Source of the DNA: DATGKK01 sp035294725
GTDB lineage: Bacteria; Actinomycetota; Acidimicrobiia; Acidimicrobiales; Bog-793
Length of the DNA stretch: 29,528 bases
Direction: 5' to 3'
Assembly (NCBI GenBank): GCA_035294725.1
Contig: DATGKK010000052.1
Coordinates: forward strand, 1 to 29,528
Shown in pieces: positions 6,900 through 14,028 of this stretch; within the stretch, counting starts at the first letter, position 1; each line of letters begins with the position of its first letter. The notes under the pieces are model-generated. The model did not search any database, had not been told where the DNA came from, and worked only from the letters and a program-made list of their open reading frames with translations. The position numbers and the translations under genes are program-made.

Positions 6900-8237
6900 G
6901 TGTCCAGCGCCAGTGGGGAGCCGGTGCGCCTCGGATTGCTCGGGTGCGGCAACGTGGGGGGCGCGTTTCTCGCCATGGTCGACGCCGAGGCCGACGCGAT
7001 CGCCGCCCGTACGGGCATCCGCCTCGACGTGGCGAGGATCGCCGTGAAGGATCCGTCGCGGGCCCGTGGCGACGAGATCGCCGCCGGTCGCTTCGCCGAG
7101 CGGGCGACGACCGACGCCGCGAGCGTCGTCGAGGATCCTGCCGTCGAGATGGTGATCGAGCTGATCGGCGGGATCGAGCCGGCCCGCTCGCTCGTGCTCT
7201 CCGCTCTCGCCCTCAAAAAGCCCGTCGTCACGGCGAACAAGGAGCTCGTCGCCGCGTGCGGCGCTGAGCTGTTGAAGGCTGCCGAGGCCTCCGGGGTGGA
7301 CCTGCTGTTCGAGGCGAGCGTCGCAGGTGCGATCCCGCTCGTCCGGCTCCTGCGGGAGTCGCTCGCGGGGGAGCGGATCCGCCGTCTCACCGGGATCGTG
7401 AACGGCACGACGAACTACGTCCTCACGCGGATGAGCGAGGAGGGTCTCGGGTACCGCGAGGTGCTCGCGGAGGCGCAGGAGCTCGGCTACGCCGAAGCAG
7501 ACCCCACCGCCGACGTCGAGGGCTACGACGCGGCGGCCAAGGCGGCCATCTTGGCCGGGATCGCGTTCGATGCCGACGTCGTGGCGGACGACGTCTACCG
7601 CGAGGGCATCACCGGCGTCGGTCCGAGCGACATCGAGTTCGCACACCGGCTCGGCTACGAGGTGAAGCTGCTCTGTGTCGCCGAGCGAGTCGACGAGACC
7701 GACGCCGAGGCGGGCTCGGTGTCAGTGCGGGTCCATCCGGCCATGGTGCCGGCCGATCACCCGCTCGCGAGCGTTCGCGGCCCGTTCAACGCGGTGTTCG
7801 TGGAGGGCGAAGCGGCCGGCGAGCTCATGGTCTACGGCCGCGGAGCCGGGGGCCGCCCGTCGGCGAGCGCAGTCCTCGGCGACGTGATCGAGGCGGCGCA
7901 CCACCTCCGTGAGCAGACTCGCGCTCGCAACGCCATGAGACGCCGCCTCTCGCTGCGCCCGATCACCGCGCTGCACACCCAGTACTACCTCTCCCTCGAC
8001 GTCGTCGACGAGCCCGGCGTGCTCGCCGCGGTGGCGTCGGTCTTCGGTCGCCACGACGTGTCGATCCGTTCCATGGAGCAGGTGGGCCTCGGCGGCGAGG
8101 CCAGGCTCGTCTTCATCACGCACACCGCTCTCGAGGCCGACCTCCAGGCCACGATCGAGGAGCTCGGCGCGCTGGAGTCGGTCGAGCGGATCGGGTGCAT
8201 GCTGCGGGTCATCGGCCCGGAGCCGTCCCGGGCGTGA
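6900..8237 (+). CDS. hom: Homoserine dehydrogenase (with ACT domain)
   Basis: This 445-residue enzyme reduces aspartate semialdehyde to homoserine with NAD(P)H, the branch point to threonine and methionine. The N-terminal Rossmann motif is LGLLGCGNVGG (about 11-21). The catalytic domain shows the conserved KPVVTANKELVA and the NGTTNYVLTRM segment of the substrate site. A C-terminal ACT domain (from about residue 362, YYLSLDVVDEPGVLAAVASVF) is the usual threonine feedback sensor. An ATG at 6846 would add 18 poorly conserved residues. GTG 6900 is preferred because a -10 hexamer ends 6 nt upstream, consistent with leaderless translation. Its stop overlaps thrC by GTGA. No separate aspartokinase gene lies here. 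Confidence 0.93.
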   Translation: MSSASGEPVRLGLLGCGNVGGAFLAMVDAEADAIAARTGIRLDVARIAVKDPSRARGDEIAAGRFAERATTDAASVVEDPAVEMVIELIGGIEPARSLVLSALALKKPVVTANKELVAACGAELLKAAEASGVDLLFEASVAGAIPLVRLLRESLAGERIRRLTGIVNGTTNYVLTRMSEEGLGYREVLAEAQELGYAEADPTADVEGYDAAAKAAILAGIAFDADVVADDVYREGITGVGPSDIEFAHRLGYEVKLLCVAERVDETDAEAGSVSVRVHPAMVPADHPLASVRGPFNAVFVEGEAAGELMVYGRGAGGRPSASAVLGDVIEAAHHLREQTRARNAMRRRLSLRPITALHTQYYLSLDVVDEPGVLAAVASVFGRHDVSIRSMEQVGLGGEARLVFITHTALEADLQATIEELGALESVERIGCMLRVIGPEPSRA

Positions 8238-9298
8238 GCCGCGCGACCGCGACGCCCGCCCACCGCTGGCGAGGCGTCCTCGAGGAGTACCGGGAGCTGC
8301 TCCCTGTCACGGAGCGCACTCCGGTCGTCACCCTGCTCGAGGGGAACACGCCGCTGCTTCCCGCTCCCCGGCTCTCAGAGCGCGTCGGAGCGGACGTCTT
8401 CTTGAAGCTGGAGGGGCTCAACCCGACCGGCTCGTTCAAGGACCGGGGGATGACCGTTGCGATCTCGAAGGCGGCAGAGGCCGGCGCCGAGGCCGTCGTG
8501 TGCGCCTCGACCGGGAACACCTCCGCCTCCGCCGCCGCGTACGCAGCCCGCGCCGGGATGCGCTGCGTCGTGCTCATCCCCGAAGGCAAGATCGCCCTCG
8601 GCAAGTTGGCGCAAGCGCTCGTGCACGGGGCGACCGTCGTCCAGGTGCGCGGCAACTTCGACGCGGCGCTCGAGATCGTGCGCGGGCTTCCTTCTAGGGC
8701 CCCCGTCGCCGTCGTGAACTCCGTCAACCCGGACCGGATCGCCGGGCAGACGACCGGCGCCTTTGAGATTGCCGACGCGCTCGGCGACGCCCCTGACCTC
8801 CACTTCGTGCCGGTCGGCAATGCGGGGAACATCACCGCGTACTGGCAGGGTTACCTCCGCTACAAGGCGGCCGGCCGCACCACGCGCCTCCCGCGGATGA
8901 TGGGTGTTCAGGCCGCCGGAGCCGCTCCGATCGTGAAAGGAGCGCCCATCCCCGAGCCCGAGACGGTCGCCACTGCCATCCGCATCGGCAATCCCGCCTC
9001 GTGGTCCGGAGCGACGGCTGCAGCGAGCGAATCGGGTGGAGCGATCGGAGCAGTGAGCGACGAGGAGATCCTCGGCGCCTACCGCCTGCTCGCGCGCGAG
9101 GAGTCCGTGTTCTGCGAGGCCGCCTCTGCCGCGTCGGTCGCCGGGCTGCTGCGCACGCCCATCCCGGCCGGGAGCCGGGTGGTCTGCGTCCTGACGGGCC
9201 ACGGCCTGAAGGACCCCGAGCTCGCGATCAGCCAGTCAACGGCGCCGCCGGCAGTGGACGCCGACATCGAGTCGGTGCTCCGAGCCCTGCGCGTGTGA
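8234..9298 (+). CDS. thrC: Threonine synthase
   Basis: This 354-residue PLP enzyme (fold type II) converts O-phosphohomoserine to threonine. The PLP lysine is K69 in NPTGSFKDRGM. The phosphate- and cofactor-binding segments STGNTSASAAAYAARAG and VPVGNAGNITAYWQGY are intact, as is SVFCEAASAASVAGL near the C-terminus. The length is typical of the short actinobacterial class. The GTG at 8234 overlaps the hom stop, so the two are probably translated together. The usual next gene, thrB (homoserine kinase, which supplies the substrate), is absent: the 443 bases after thrC lead straight to rho. The kinase must be encoded elsewhere or replaced by an unrelated enzyme. Confidence 0.94.
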   Translation: MSRATATPAHRWRGVLEEYRELLPVTERTPVVTLLEGNTPLLPAPRLSERVGADVFLKLEGLNPTGSFKDRGMTVAISKAAEAGAEAVVCASTGNTSASAAAYAARAGMRCVVLIPEGKIALGKLAQALVHGATVVQVRGNFDAALEIVRGLPSRAPVAVVNSVNPDRIAGQTTGAFEIADALGDAPDLHFVPVGNAGNITAYWQGYLRYKAAGRTTRLPRMMGVQAAGAAPIVKGAPIPEPETVATAIRIGNPASWSGATAAASESGGAIGAVSDEEILGAYRLLAREESVFCEAASAASVAGLLRTPIPAGSRVVCVLTGHGLKDPELAISQSTAPPAVDADIESVLRALRV

Positions 9299-9741
9299 GG
9301 CGAGCACGGCAGGGCGCGCCAGGTTCACCGGGTCGTGCGGTATCCTGTAGTTGAGCGGTTCGACCAGGCGGCCCGGCGGGTACAAGGACGACGGGTTGTT
9401 GCCTGGCACCACCCGCTCGAACTAGCATCAGTTACACCTTCGCTCGCCGTCGCGACAGCATCTTTACGACTACCTCTTCCGCGAGGAAGCGACCGGAGAG
9501 GCGGGGGGAACAGCTGGAGACGCCTGGCCTGCGCGCCTCACGCCATTCCACCCGACTGCCGAACGGCGACGCCAGCGCCGAAGGTCTCGCGGCGACGGAC
9601 GAGGCTCGGGACGGCGGGCCACCGCCGCTGCCCGGCACAGGGGGCCGAGCACCACCCTCTGGGCTCACCGTCGGGCATCCGACGCTCGAGGCGAGCTGGA
9701 GTGACCACCGCAGGCCGACACAACAAGAAGAGAGGAAGTCG
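9299..9741 (+). other. Long non-coding leader before rho
   Basis: These 443 bases between thrC and rho contain no convincing gene. Short frames here lack conserved-looking protein sequence. The leader includes a possible -10 at 9341-9346 and an AT-richer island (about 9424-9476, unusual for this genome). It ends with a good Shine-Dalgarno sequence (GAGAGGAAG) before the rho ATG. Long rho leaders are known sites of autoregulatory premature termination in several bacteria. Here that role is inferred from position and length only. I did not recognise a riboswitch. Confidence 0.45.
9341..9346 (+). promoter_or_regulatory. Candidate rho -10 element
   Basis: TATCCT matches the actinobacterial TANNNT pattern in a local GC-rich context and is followed by GTAGTTGAG. 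A transcript starting near 9353 would have a leader of about 390 nt. No good -35 hexamer is at the usual distance. Confidence 0.35.
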
Positions 9742-11703
9742 ATGAGCGCAGAGCAGCTCGAGCGTTCGATCCTGGAGCGCAAGGCCAGTGATGAGCTGCG
9801 AGCCATCGCCACCGCGATGTCGCTCGATCCGGCACCCCGCACGAAGAAGGCGGATCTCGTGACCCAGATCCTTCGCGCCGCCGGCGTGGAGGTCGAGGGC
9901 CCGGCAGCCAACGGCCACGGGCAGGCCGCCACGAGTGGGGAGCCCTCCGGCGACGCCGCGCCGGCGCCCGCGCCCGCGGCGCCAGCAGAGGCCGACGGCG
10001 CTGCCGGCTCGAACGGGAACGGTGCGCCGAGGCGCTCTCGTAGCCGGAGCGCCAAGCCAGTCTCCCATGCGGCGCAGGTGGTCATGCAGGAGGGCGCCGG
10101 CGACGGCGTCGCTTCGCCGGGCAACGGCCACGCGAACGGGGAGAGAGCGGAGGCCGATCGCTCATCGGCACGCTCTGAGGACGGCGTGCCGGCGGGCGCA
10201 GGCGGGGACGTCGAGCCTCCTGCCGATCAGGGCGCGACGACAGCGGATCGGAGCTCCAGTGGTGCCGTCGAGGCCCCGTCAGCGGGGGACGCGAGGGGCG
10301 CGGTCGCCGTTGCGAGCGCGATCGAGGCACCGGAGCGGAGCCAGGCCGGCAACGGGAGCAGCAACGCGACCGCCCTCCGTCCTGAGCAGCACGGCCCGAG
10401 CCAGCACGGGAACCAGCAGCCGAACCAGAGCCAGAACCAGCAGCGCCAGCAGTTCCAGGCAGCCCAGGCCGAGGCCGGCAACCGTCGCGGCCGCCGCCGC
10501 CGGGGCCGTGACCGGGGCGAGCGGGAGCCGCAGGGCGGAGGAGCCGAGACGCCGTACACGGGTGAGCTCGTGCCCGTGAAAGGGCTCTTGGACCTGCGCG
10601 ACGAGGGCTACGGCTTCCTCCGCACGGCGGGGTACCTGCCGAGCCAGAAGGACGTCTACGTCTCCGTAAGCCAGGCCCGGCGCTTCGGGCTGCGCCGCGG
10701 CGATGCCGTCGAGGGCGCGTGCCGACCTGCCGGGCCGAGCGAGAAGTACCCGGCCCTGCTCCGGATCGACACGATCTCGGGCATGACGCCGGACGAGGCG
10801 ATGAGGCGCCGGCGGTTCGAGGATCTCACGCCGCTGTTCCCCGACGAGCGGCTCCGCCTCGAGCTGCGTGACGACCCGGCGAACATGACGGCTCGCATCG
10901 TCGACCTGATCTCGCCGATCGGCAAGGGTCAACGAGGGCTGATCGTCTCGCCGCCGAAGGCGGGCAAGACGACCGTCCTCAAGCAGATCGCCCATTCGAT
11001 CGAGGCCAACAACCCGGACGTGCACCTCATGGTCCTCCTCGTCGAGGAGCGGCCCGAGGAGGTCACCGACATGCGCCGCTCCGTGAAGGGCGAGGTGATC
11101 GCCTCGACCTTCGACCGCCCCTCGGAGGAGCACACGGCGGTGTCCGAGCTCGCGATCGAGAGAGCGAAGCGCCTCGTCGAGCTCGGGCGCGACGTCGTGA
11201 TCATCCTCGACGGCATCACGAGGCTGGCGCGCGCCTACAACCTCGCCCAGCCGGCGACGGGCCGCATCATGTCGGGCGGCGTCGACTCCGGTGCGCTCTA
11301 CCCGCCCCGGAAGTTCTTCGGCGCCGCCCGCAACATCGAGGAGGGCGGCTCGCTCACGATCCTCGCCACGGCGCTCGTCGAGACCGGCTCGAAGATGGAC
11401 GAGGTGATCTTCGAGGAGTTCAAGGGCACCGGCAACATGGAGCTCCGCCTCGACCGAAAGCTCGCCGAGCGCCGGATCTACCCGGCGATCGACGTGAACG
11501 CGAGCTCCACCCGCCACGAGGAGCTGCTGTTCGACCGCAACCAGCTCCAACAGGTCTGGAAGCTGCGGCGGGTGCTGAACGCGCTCAGCTCCGAGGGGAA
11601 CCCCGGAGCCGGCCTCGAGCTCCTTATGGACCGGATCAAGTCGACGCGGTCGAACGACGAGTTCCTCGCCGAGATCGCGAAGGCGCCGAACCCGACGAAC
11701 TGA
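9742..11703 (+). CDS. rho: Transcription termination factor Rho, with large N-terminal insertion
   Basis: This 653-residue hexameric RNA-dependent ATPase ends transcription at Rho-dependent sites. The N-terminal helical Rho_N domain (about 3-50, KASDELRAIATAMSL) is followed by some 220 residues of low complexity. That insertion is Ala/Gly/Ser/acidic at first, then a Gln/Asn-rich patch (about 216-242), then an Arg-rich patch (GRRRRGRDRGERE). The RNA-binding cold-shock-like domain begins near residue 274 (GELVPVKGLLDLRDEGYGF). The ATPase domain carries the Walker A SPPKAGKTT (K409), the VDSGALYPPRKFFGAARNIE region of the Q/R loops, and ends STRSNDEFL. Actinobacterial Rho proteins commonly have such insertions, which add RNA contacts. 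Start ATG 9742 has a strong Shine-Dalgarno sequence. The stop lies inside a hairpin shared with the convergent gntR gene. Confidence 0.96.
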   Translation: MSAEQLERSILERKASDELRAIATAMSLDPAPRTKKADLVTQILRAAGVEVEGPAANGHGQAATSGEPSGDAAPAPAPAAPAEADGAAGSNGNGAPRRSRSRSAKPVSHAAQVVMQEGAGDGVASPGNGHANGERAEADRSSARSEDGVPAGAGGDVEPPADQGATTADRSSSGAVEAPSAGDARGAVAVASAIEAPERSQAGNGSSNATALRPEQHGPSQHGNQQPNQSQNQQRQQFQAAQAEAGNRRGRRRRGRDRGEREPQGGGAETPYTGELVPVKGLLDLRDEGYGFLRTAGYLPSQKDVYVSVSQARRFGLRRGDAVEGACRPAGPSEKYPALLRIDTISGMTPDEAMRRRRFEDLTPLFPDERLRLELRDDPANMTARIVDLISPIGKGQRGLIVSPPKAGKTTVLKQIAHSIEANNPDVHLMVLLVEERPEEVTDMRRSVKGEVIASTFDRPSEEHTAVSELAIERAKRLVELGRDVVIILDGITRLARAYNLAQPATGRIMSGGVDSGALYPPRKFFGAARNIEEGGSLTILATALVETGSKMDEVIFEEFKGTGNMELRLDRKLAERRIYPAIDVNASSTRHEELLFDRNQLQQVWKLRRVLNALSSEGNPGAGLELLMDRIKSTRSNDEFLAEIAKAPNPTN

Positions 11704-11717
11704 GCCTTTCGGCTCAG
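11700..11717. terminator. Bidirectional hairpin shared by rho and gntR stops
   Basis: CTGAGCC (11700-11706) and GGCTCAG (11711-11717) form a perfect 7-bp stem closed by a TTTC loop. The rho TGA (11701-11703) is in one arm and the gntR stop (11716-11714, minus strand) in the other. It separates convergent genes, so it may stop both transcripts or protect their 3' ends. No T tract follows on either strand. Confidence 0.5.
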
Positions 11718-12085
11718 CCGAGCCGGGCGAGGGCGGCGTCGAGCGCCGCGAGCGCCTCCTCCCGCGACATCCCGACCTGCCTGGCAGCGACGGCCATGCG
11801 TTCAGCAGCGTCGCCGACGAGCTCCTTCGCGGCCGTCCGGTCGAGCGACCGCGGTGAGACCACCGTGCCCATGCGGCCTCGGGTCTCGACGACTTGCTCT
11901 CGTTCCAGCATCTCGTATGCCCTGCTCACCGTCCCTTTCGCGAGCCCAAGGTCGGAAGCGAGCTGGCGGATCGTCGGCAGCCGAGCGCCGGCGCGAAGCG
12001 TCCCCGCTGCCACCATCGCGGTGATCTGGAGGCGGATCTGCTCGTACGCCGGCATGGGATCGGCGGTGTCGACTCGCAAGATCAC
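11714..12085 (-). CDS. GntR-family transcriptional regulator, YtrA type
   Basis: This is a 123-residue repressor-like protein. An N-terminal winged helix-turn-helix is clear: PMPAYEQIRLQITAMVAAG, then LPTIRQLASDLGLAKGTVSRAYEMLEREQVVETRGRMGTVV. A short helical tail for dimerisation follows (about 85-123, MSREEALAALDAALARLG). The lack of a ligand-binding domain and the length are typical of the YtrA subfamily, whose members usually repress their own operon and a neighbouring transporter or membrane gene. The GTG start at 12085 overlaps the upstream membrane-protein stop (GTGA), so the two are co-transcribed and probably translationally coupled. The likely operator is the palindrome at 13007-13028. 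It interrupts the otherwise conserved rho-rpmE order. Confidence 0.88.
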   Translation of the reverse strand: MILRVDTADPMPAYEQIRLQITAMVAAGTLRAGARLPTIRQLASDLGLAKGTVSRAYEMLEREQVVETRGRMGTVVSPRSLDRTAAKELVGDAAERMAVAARQVGMSREEALAALDAALARLG

Positions 12086-12984
12086 GAGGCCGCACCCCTG
12101 TGCCACCGCCAGCGCCCGTTCCGCGACAGCTTGGGCCAGAAGACCCGGTGCTCGGTGACTCCGAGCGTGACCGCCCACACGAGCATGGCGAGCCCGAGGA
12201 CGGCGAAGGTGCCGTCGAGCAAGGGAGGGGATCCGTGCTCGACGAGGAGCCGCCCCCCGCTCACGGTTTGGACGAACGCCGGAGGTGTGGCCGCCCGGAA
12301 CGCGGTCAGGCAGCAGATGCCGAAGAGGGCGGTCAGCCCTCCTGAGGCGGCGTAGCCGACGGCGCCGGCGCCGATCCTCCGGATCGCGTCGTCGGCGCGC
12401 TCGATCGTGGGTGGGAGCGCCGGCCTCACCCGAGCGGCGACGGCGCGCTGGCAACTCTCAGCCAGGGTCAGGACCCCGAGCGCGGCGCCGCCAAGAGCAC
12501 ACAGGATCTCGGGAGAACCGTGCCAGGGCAGCGCCAGCGCAGTCGCGGCCAGGACCACCGTCGCCGAGGCGGCGACTCGCGAGTGCCAGGCGAGCCATGG
12601 CGGCACGTAGCGCTGCGGGCTGCGCACAGCGAGGGAGGCCGTCCGGACTGCTGCAGCGCGCCCGGGCCGGCGGAGGCGGAACAGCTCGGTCGCGATCACG
12701 CCGACGAACCAGCCCGGAACGATCGTGAGCAGCGAGATGCCGCCGCGCTCGAGTGCTACCCCGGCGAGCAGTCCGGCGACGCTGAAGACAAAGCGGAACC
12801 GGCGCGCCCGGGTCAGGTACCTGCGGCAGAGCTCGGTGCCGTCCGGGGTCTCGAGGACGCCGTGGAGGCGAGCGAAGGCGCAGGCCTCCTCGTCGGTCGC
12901 GTTGCGGACCCGATCGACAAGGTGCATGCCGACGAGGATCGTGAGCAGCACGAGCAACCCGACCAACACCACGCTTGAGATCAC
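12082..12984 (-). CDS. Multi-pass membrane protein of unknown function, partner of the GntR regulator
   Basis: This 300-residue protein has about six or seven predicted membrane segments by hydrophobicity, near residues 2-22, 65-80, 83-102, 137-153, 158-175, 205-227 and 257-277. A soluble Cys- and Arg-containing loop (about 23-63, including ETPDGTELCRRYL) lies between the first two. I recognise no family; no ABC ATPase or transporter motif is visible. GTG 12984 is chosen because AGGGAG lies about 6 nt upstream. Longer in-frame extensions would translate through the operator. The stop overlaps the gntR start by 4 nt. YtrA-type regulators normally control membrane proteins in their operon, so induction by envelope stress or a cell-wall-active compound is a reasonable guess, not shown by sequence. 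Confidence 0.72.
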   Translation of the reverse strand: MISSVVLVGLLVLLTILVGMHLVDRVRNATDEEACAFARLHGVLETPDGTELCRRYLTRARRFRFVFSVAGLLAGVALERGGISLLTIVPGWFVGVIATELFRLRRPGRAAAVRTASLAVRSPQRYVPPWLAWHSRVAASATVVLAATALALPWHGSPEILCALGGAALGVLTLAESCQRAVAARVRPALPPTIERADDAIRRIGAGAVGYAASGGLTALFGICCLTAFRAATPPAFVQTVSGGRLLVEHGSPPLLDGTFAVLGLAMLVWAVTLGVTEHRVFWPKLSRNGRWRWHRGAAS

Positions 12985-13006
12985 GCCGCTCCCTTGCACT
13001 GTCGCA

Positions 13007-13028
13007 TTGTCATATGACAGTATGACAA
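13007..13028. promoter_or_regulatory. Palindromic operator, probable GntR/YtrA binding site
   Basis: TTGTCATA (13007-13014) and TATGACAA (13021-13028) are perfect inverted repeats around a 6-nt spacer. Nested inside is the 12-nt palindrome TGTCATATGACA (13009-13020). It lies in the intergenic region between the divergent genes starting at 12984 (minus) and 13022 or 13031 (plus), overlapping likely -10 boxes on both strands (CATACT on minus, TATGAC or CAGTAT on plus). AT-rich dyads of this kind are usual for YtrA-type GntR proteins, and the regulator gene is in the minus-strand operon. Binding here would repress both directions. Confidence 0.7.
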
Positions 13029-13651
13029 AGATGCGGAGCTCGCAAGGACGTGAGGTTGCCGCCGAGCTGGACTCGGTCATGCCCCGCCCGAGCCGCAGCT
13101 GGATGGTCGCCGTGCTCCTTGGCTGGCTCCTTGCGCTCACGGTCGGGGTGTGGTGGGCGCGCTGGGACGGCGGTTGGGCGCCGGACCTGCACTTCGGCTC
13201 AAGCGAGGCGACCGTCGGTGTGAACCAGGGTCACCCCTACCTCGACGGCGACCTCGTGAGCACCGGGAGCTTTCCGGTCACGATCACGGGGGTGCGAGCG
13301 GCTGTGCCCGGGCTCGGCAGACCGCACGTCGTGCTGCGGCGGAATGACGGCAGGCCGCTCAACTTCCCGGTGCGCCTCCAGGGGGGCGAGCGCGTACGGC
13401 TCTCGATCGAGTGGGACCGCCTCGAGTGCAAGTCGGTGCGAGCCGGCGAGGCCTACTTCGTCGCCGTGTCGTACGTCAACCTGGTCGGCATCCCCGGCAC
13501 AGTGGAGCTGATGCTGGGCTGGTGGCTCCGGCCGGGCTCGAACGTCGGGATCGTGAACGGCCCGCCACAGGGCGTCGGCTGGCCCCTCGCGGTGTCCTGG
13601 TTCGCCTGCGGCCGGCCCGCAGGCAAGGCGCCGATCCCGGTGTTCCCGTGA
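13022..13651 (+). CDS. Single-pass membrane-anchored protein with predicted extracytoplasmic beta domain, unknown function
   Basis: This 209-residue protein has no family I recognise. A basic N-terminus is followed by one membrane segment (about 28-46, WMVAVLLGWLLALTVGVWWA). An extracytoplasmic domain of alternating beta-like strands comes next (for example GDLVSTGSFPVTITGVRAAVPG and GGERVRLSIEWDRLECK), suggestive of an immunoglobulin-like fold. Two cysteines (RLECKSV and WFACGRP) could pair outside the cell. The start is uncertain: ATG 13022 lies within the operator palindrome, ATG 13031 would fit a leaderless mRNA, and ATG 13079 begins just before the membrane segment. It diverges from the membrane-protein/gntR operon across a shared operator, so co-regulation is likely. 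Confidence 0.65.
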   Translation: MTKMRSSQGREVAAELDSVMPRPSRSWMVAVLLGWLLALTVGVWWARWDGGWAPDLHFGSSEATVGVNQGHPYLDGDLVSTGSFPVTITGVRAAVPGLGRPHVVLRRNDGRPLNFPVRLQGGERVRLSIEWDRLECKSVRAGEAYFVAVSYVNLVGIPGTVELMLGWWLRPGSNVGIVNGPPQGVGWPLAVSWFACGRPAGKAPIPVFP

Positions 13652-13714
13652 GCGTCCCCTCTTACGGTCGTGTTGCGCATGCGAGGGCCCGGTCGGCTGT
13701 GGGCGGATCTCCCC

Positions 13715-13720
13715 TACACT
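13715..13720 (+). promoter_or_regulatory. -10 element for rpmE
   Basis: TACACT lies 9 nt before the rpmE ATG and is a good TANNNT match. Transcription would begin only two or three bases upstream of the start codon. No -35 hexamer is evident. Confidence 0.45.
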
Positions 13721-13729
13721 GTGCGGGCC

Positions 13730-13945
13730 ATGAAAGCCGACATCCACCCGGACTACGTCCTCGCGACGGTGCACTGCTCGTGCGGCAACACCTTCGAGAC
13801 GCGCTCGACGAAGGCCGACCTCCACGTCGAGCTCTGCAACGAGTGCCACCCCTTCTACACGGGCAAGCAGAAGCTGGTCGACACCGGAGGCCGGGTCGAG
13901 CGCTTCGAGCGCCGCTACGGCCAGCGCAAGACCAAGCGCTCCTGA
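13730..13945 (+). CDS. rpmE: 50S ribosomal protein L31, zinc-binding form
   Basis: This 71-residue large-subunit ribosomal protein sits at the central protuberance and bridges the subunits. It begins MKADIHPDYV and keeps the four zinc ligands of the C+ form: C16 and C18 (HCSCGN) and C36 and C39 (ELCNECHPFYTGKQK). The C-terminus (GRVERFERRYG then basic residues) is typical. ATG 13730 is chosen because it gives the family's exact N-terminus; upstream in-frame residues are not conserved. The position between rho and prfA is conserved in Actinobacteria. A C- paralogue for zinc starvation is often encoded elsewhere and is not seen here. Confidence 0.96.
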   Translation: MKADIHPDYVLATVHCSCGNTFETRSTKADLHVELCNECHPFYTGKQKLVDTGGRVERFERRYGQRKTKRS

Positions 13946-13963
13946 CGCCGCCGCCGGGTGCGG

Positions 13964-13980
13964 GGGCGCCGTCGGCGCCC
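13964..13980 (+). terminator. Hairpin after rpmE
   Basis: GGGCGCC (13964-13970) and GGCGCCC (13974-13980) form a perfect 7-bp GC stem with loop GTC, 19 nt after the rpmE stop. No T run follows, which is common for high-GC terminators. It separates rpmE from the prfA promoter. Confidence 0.45.
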
Positions 13981-14016
13981 TCGGGCCCTTGGCCAGAGCG
14001 CGGGCAGAAGGGGACC

Positions 14017-14022
14017 TAACCT
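14017..14022 (+). promoter_or_regulatory. -10 element for a leaderless prfA mRNA
   Basis: TAACCT ends exactly 6 nt before the GTG at 14029, the same spacing as at hom and glyA. No Shine-Dalgarno sequence is present. The transcript is expected to start at or beside the GTG. Confidence 0.55.
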
Positions 14023-14028
14023 CGTCCT

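Noticed and set aside
12985..13140. Longer start for the membrane protein through the operator
   Set aside because: The extension would be translated from the opposite gene's coding region and lacks a ribosome site; GTG 12984 has one.
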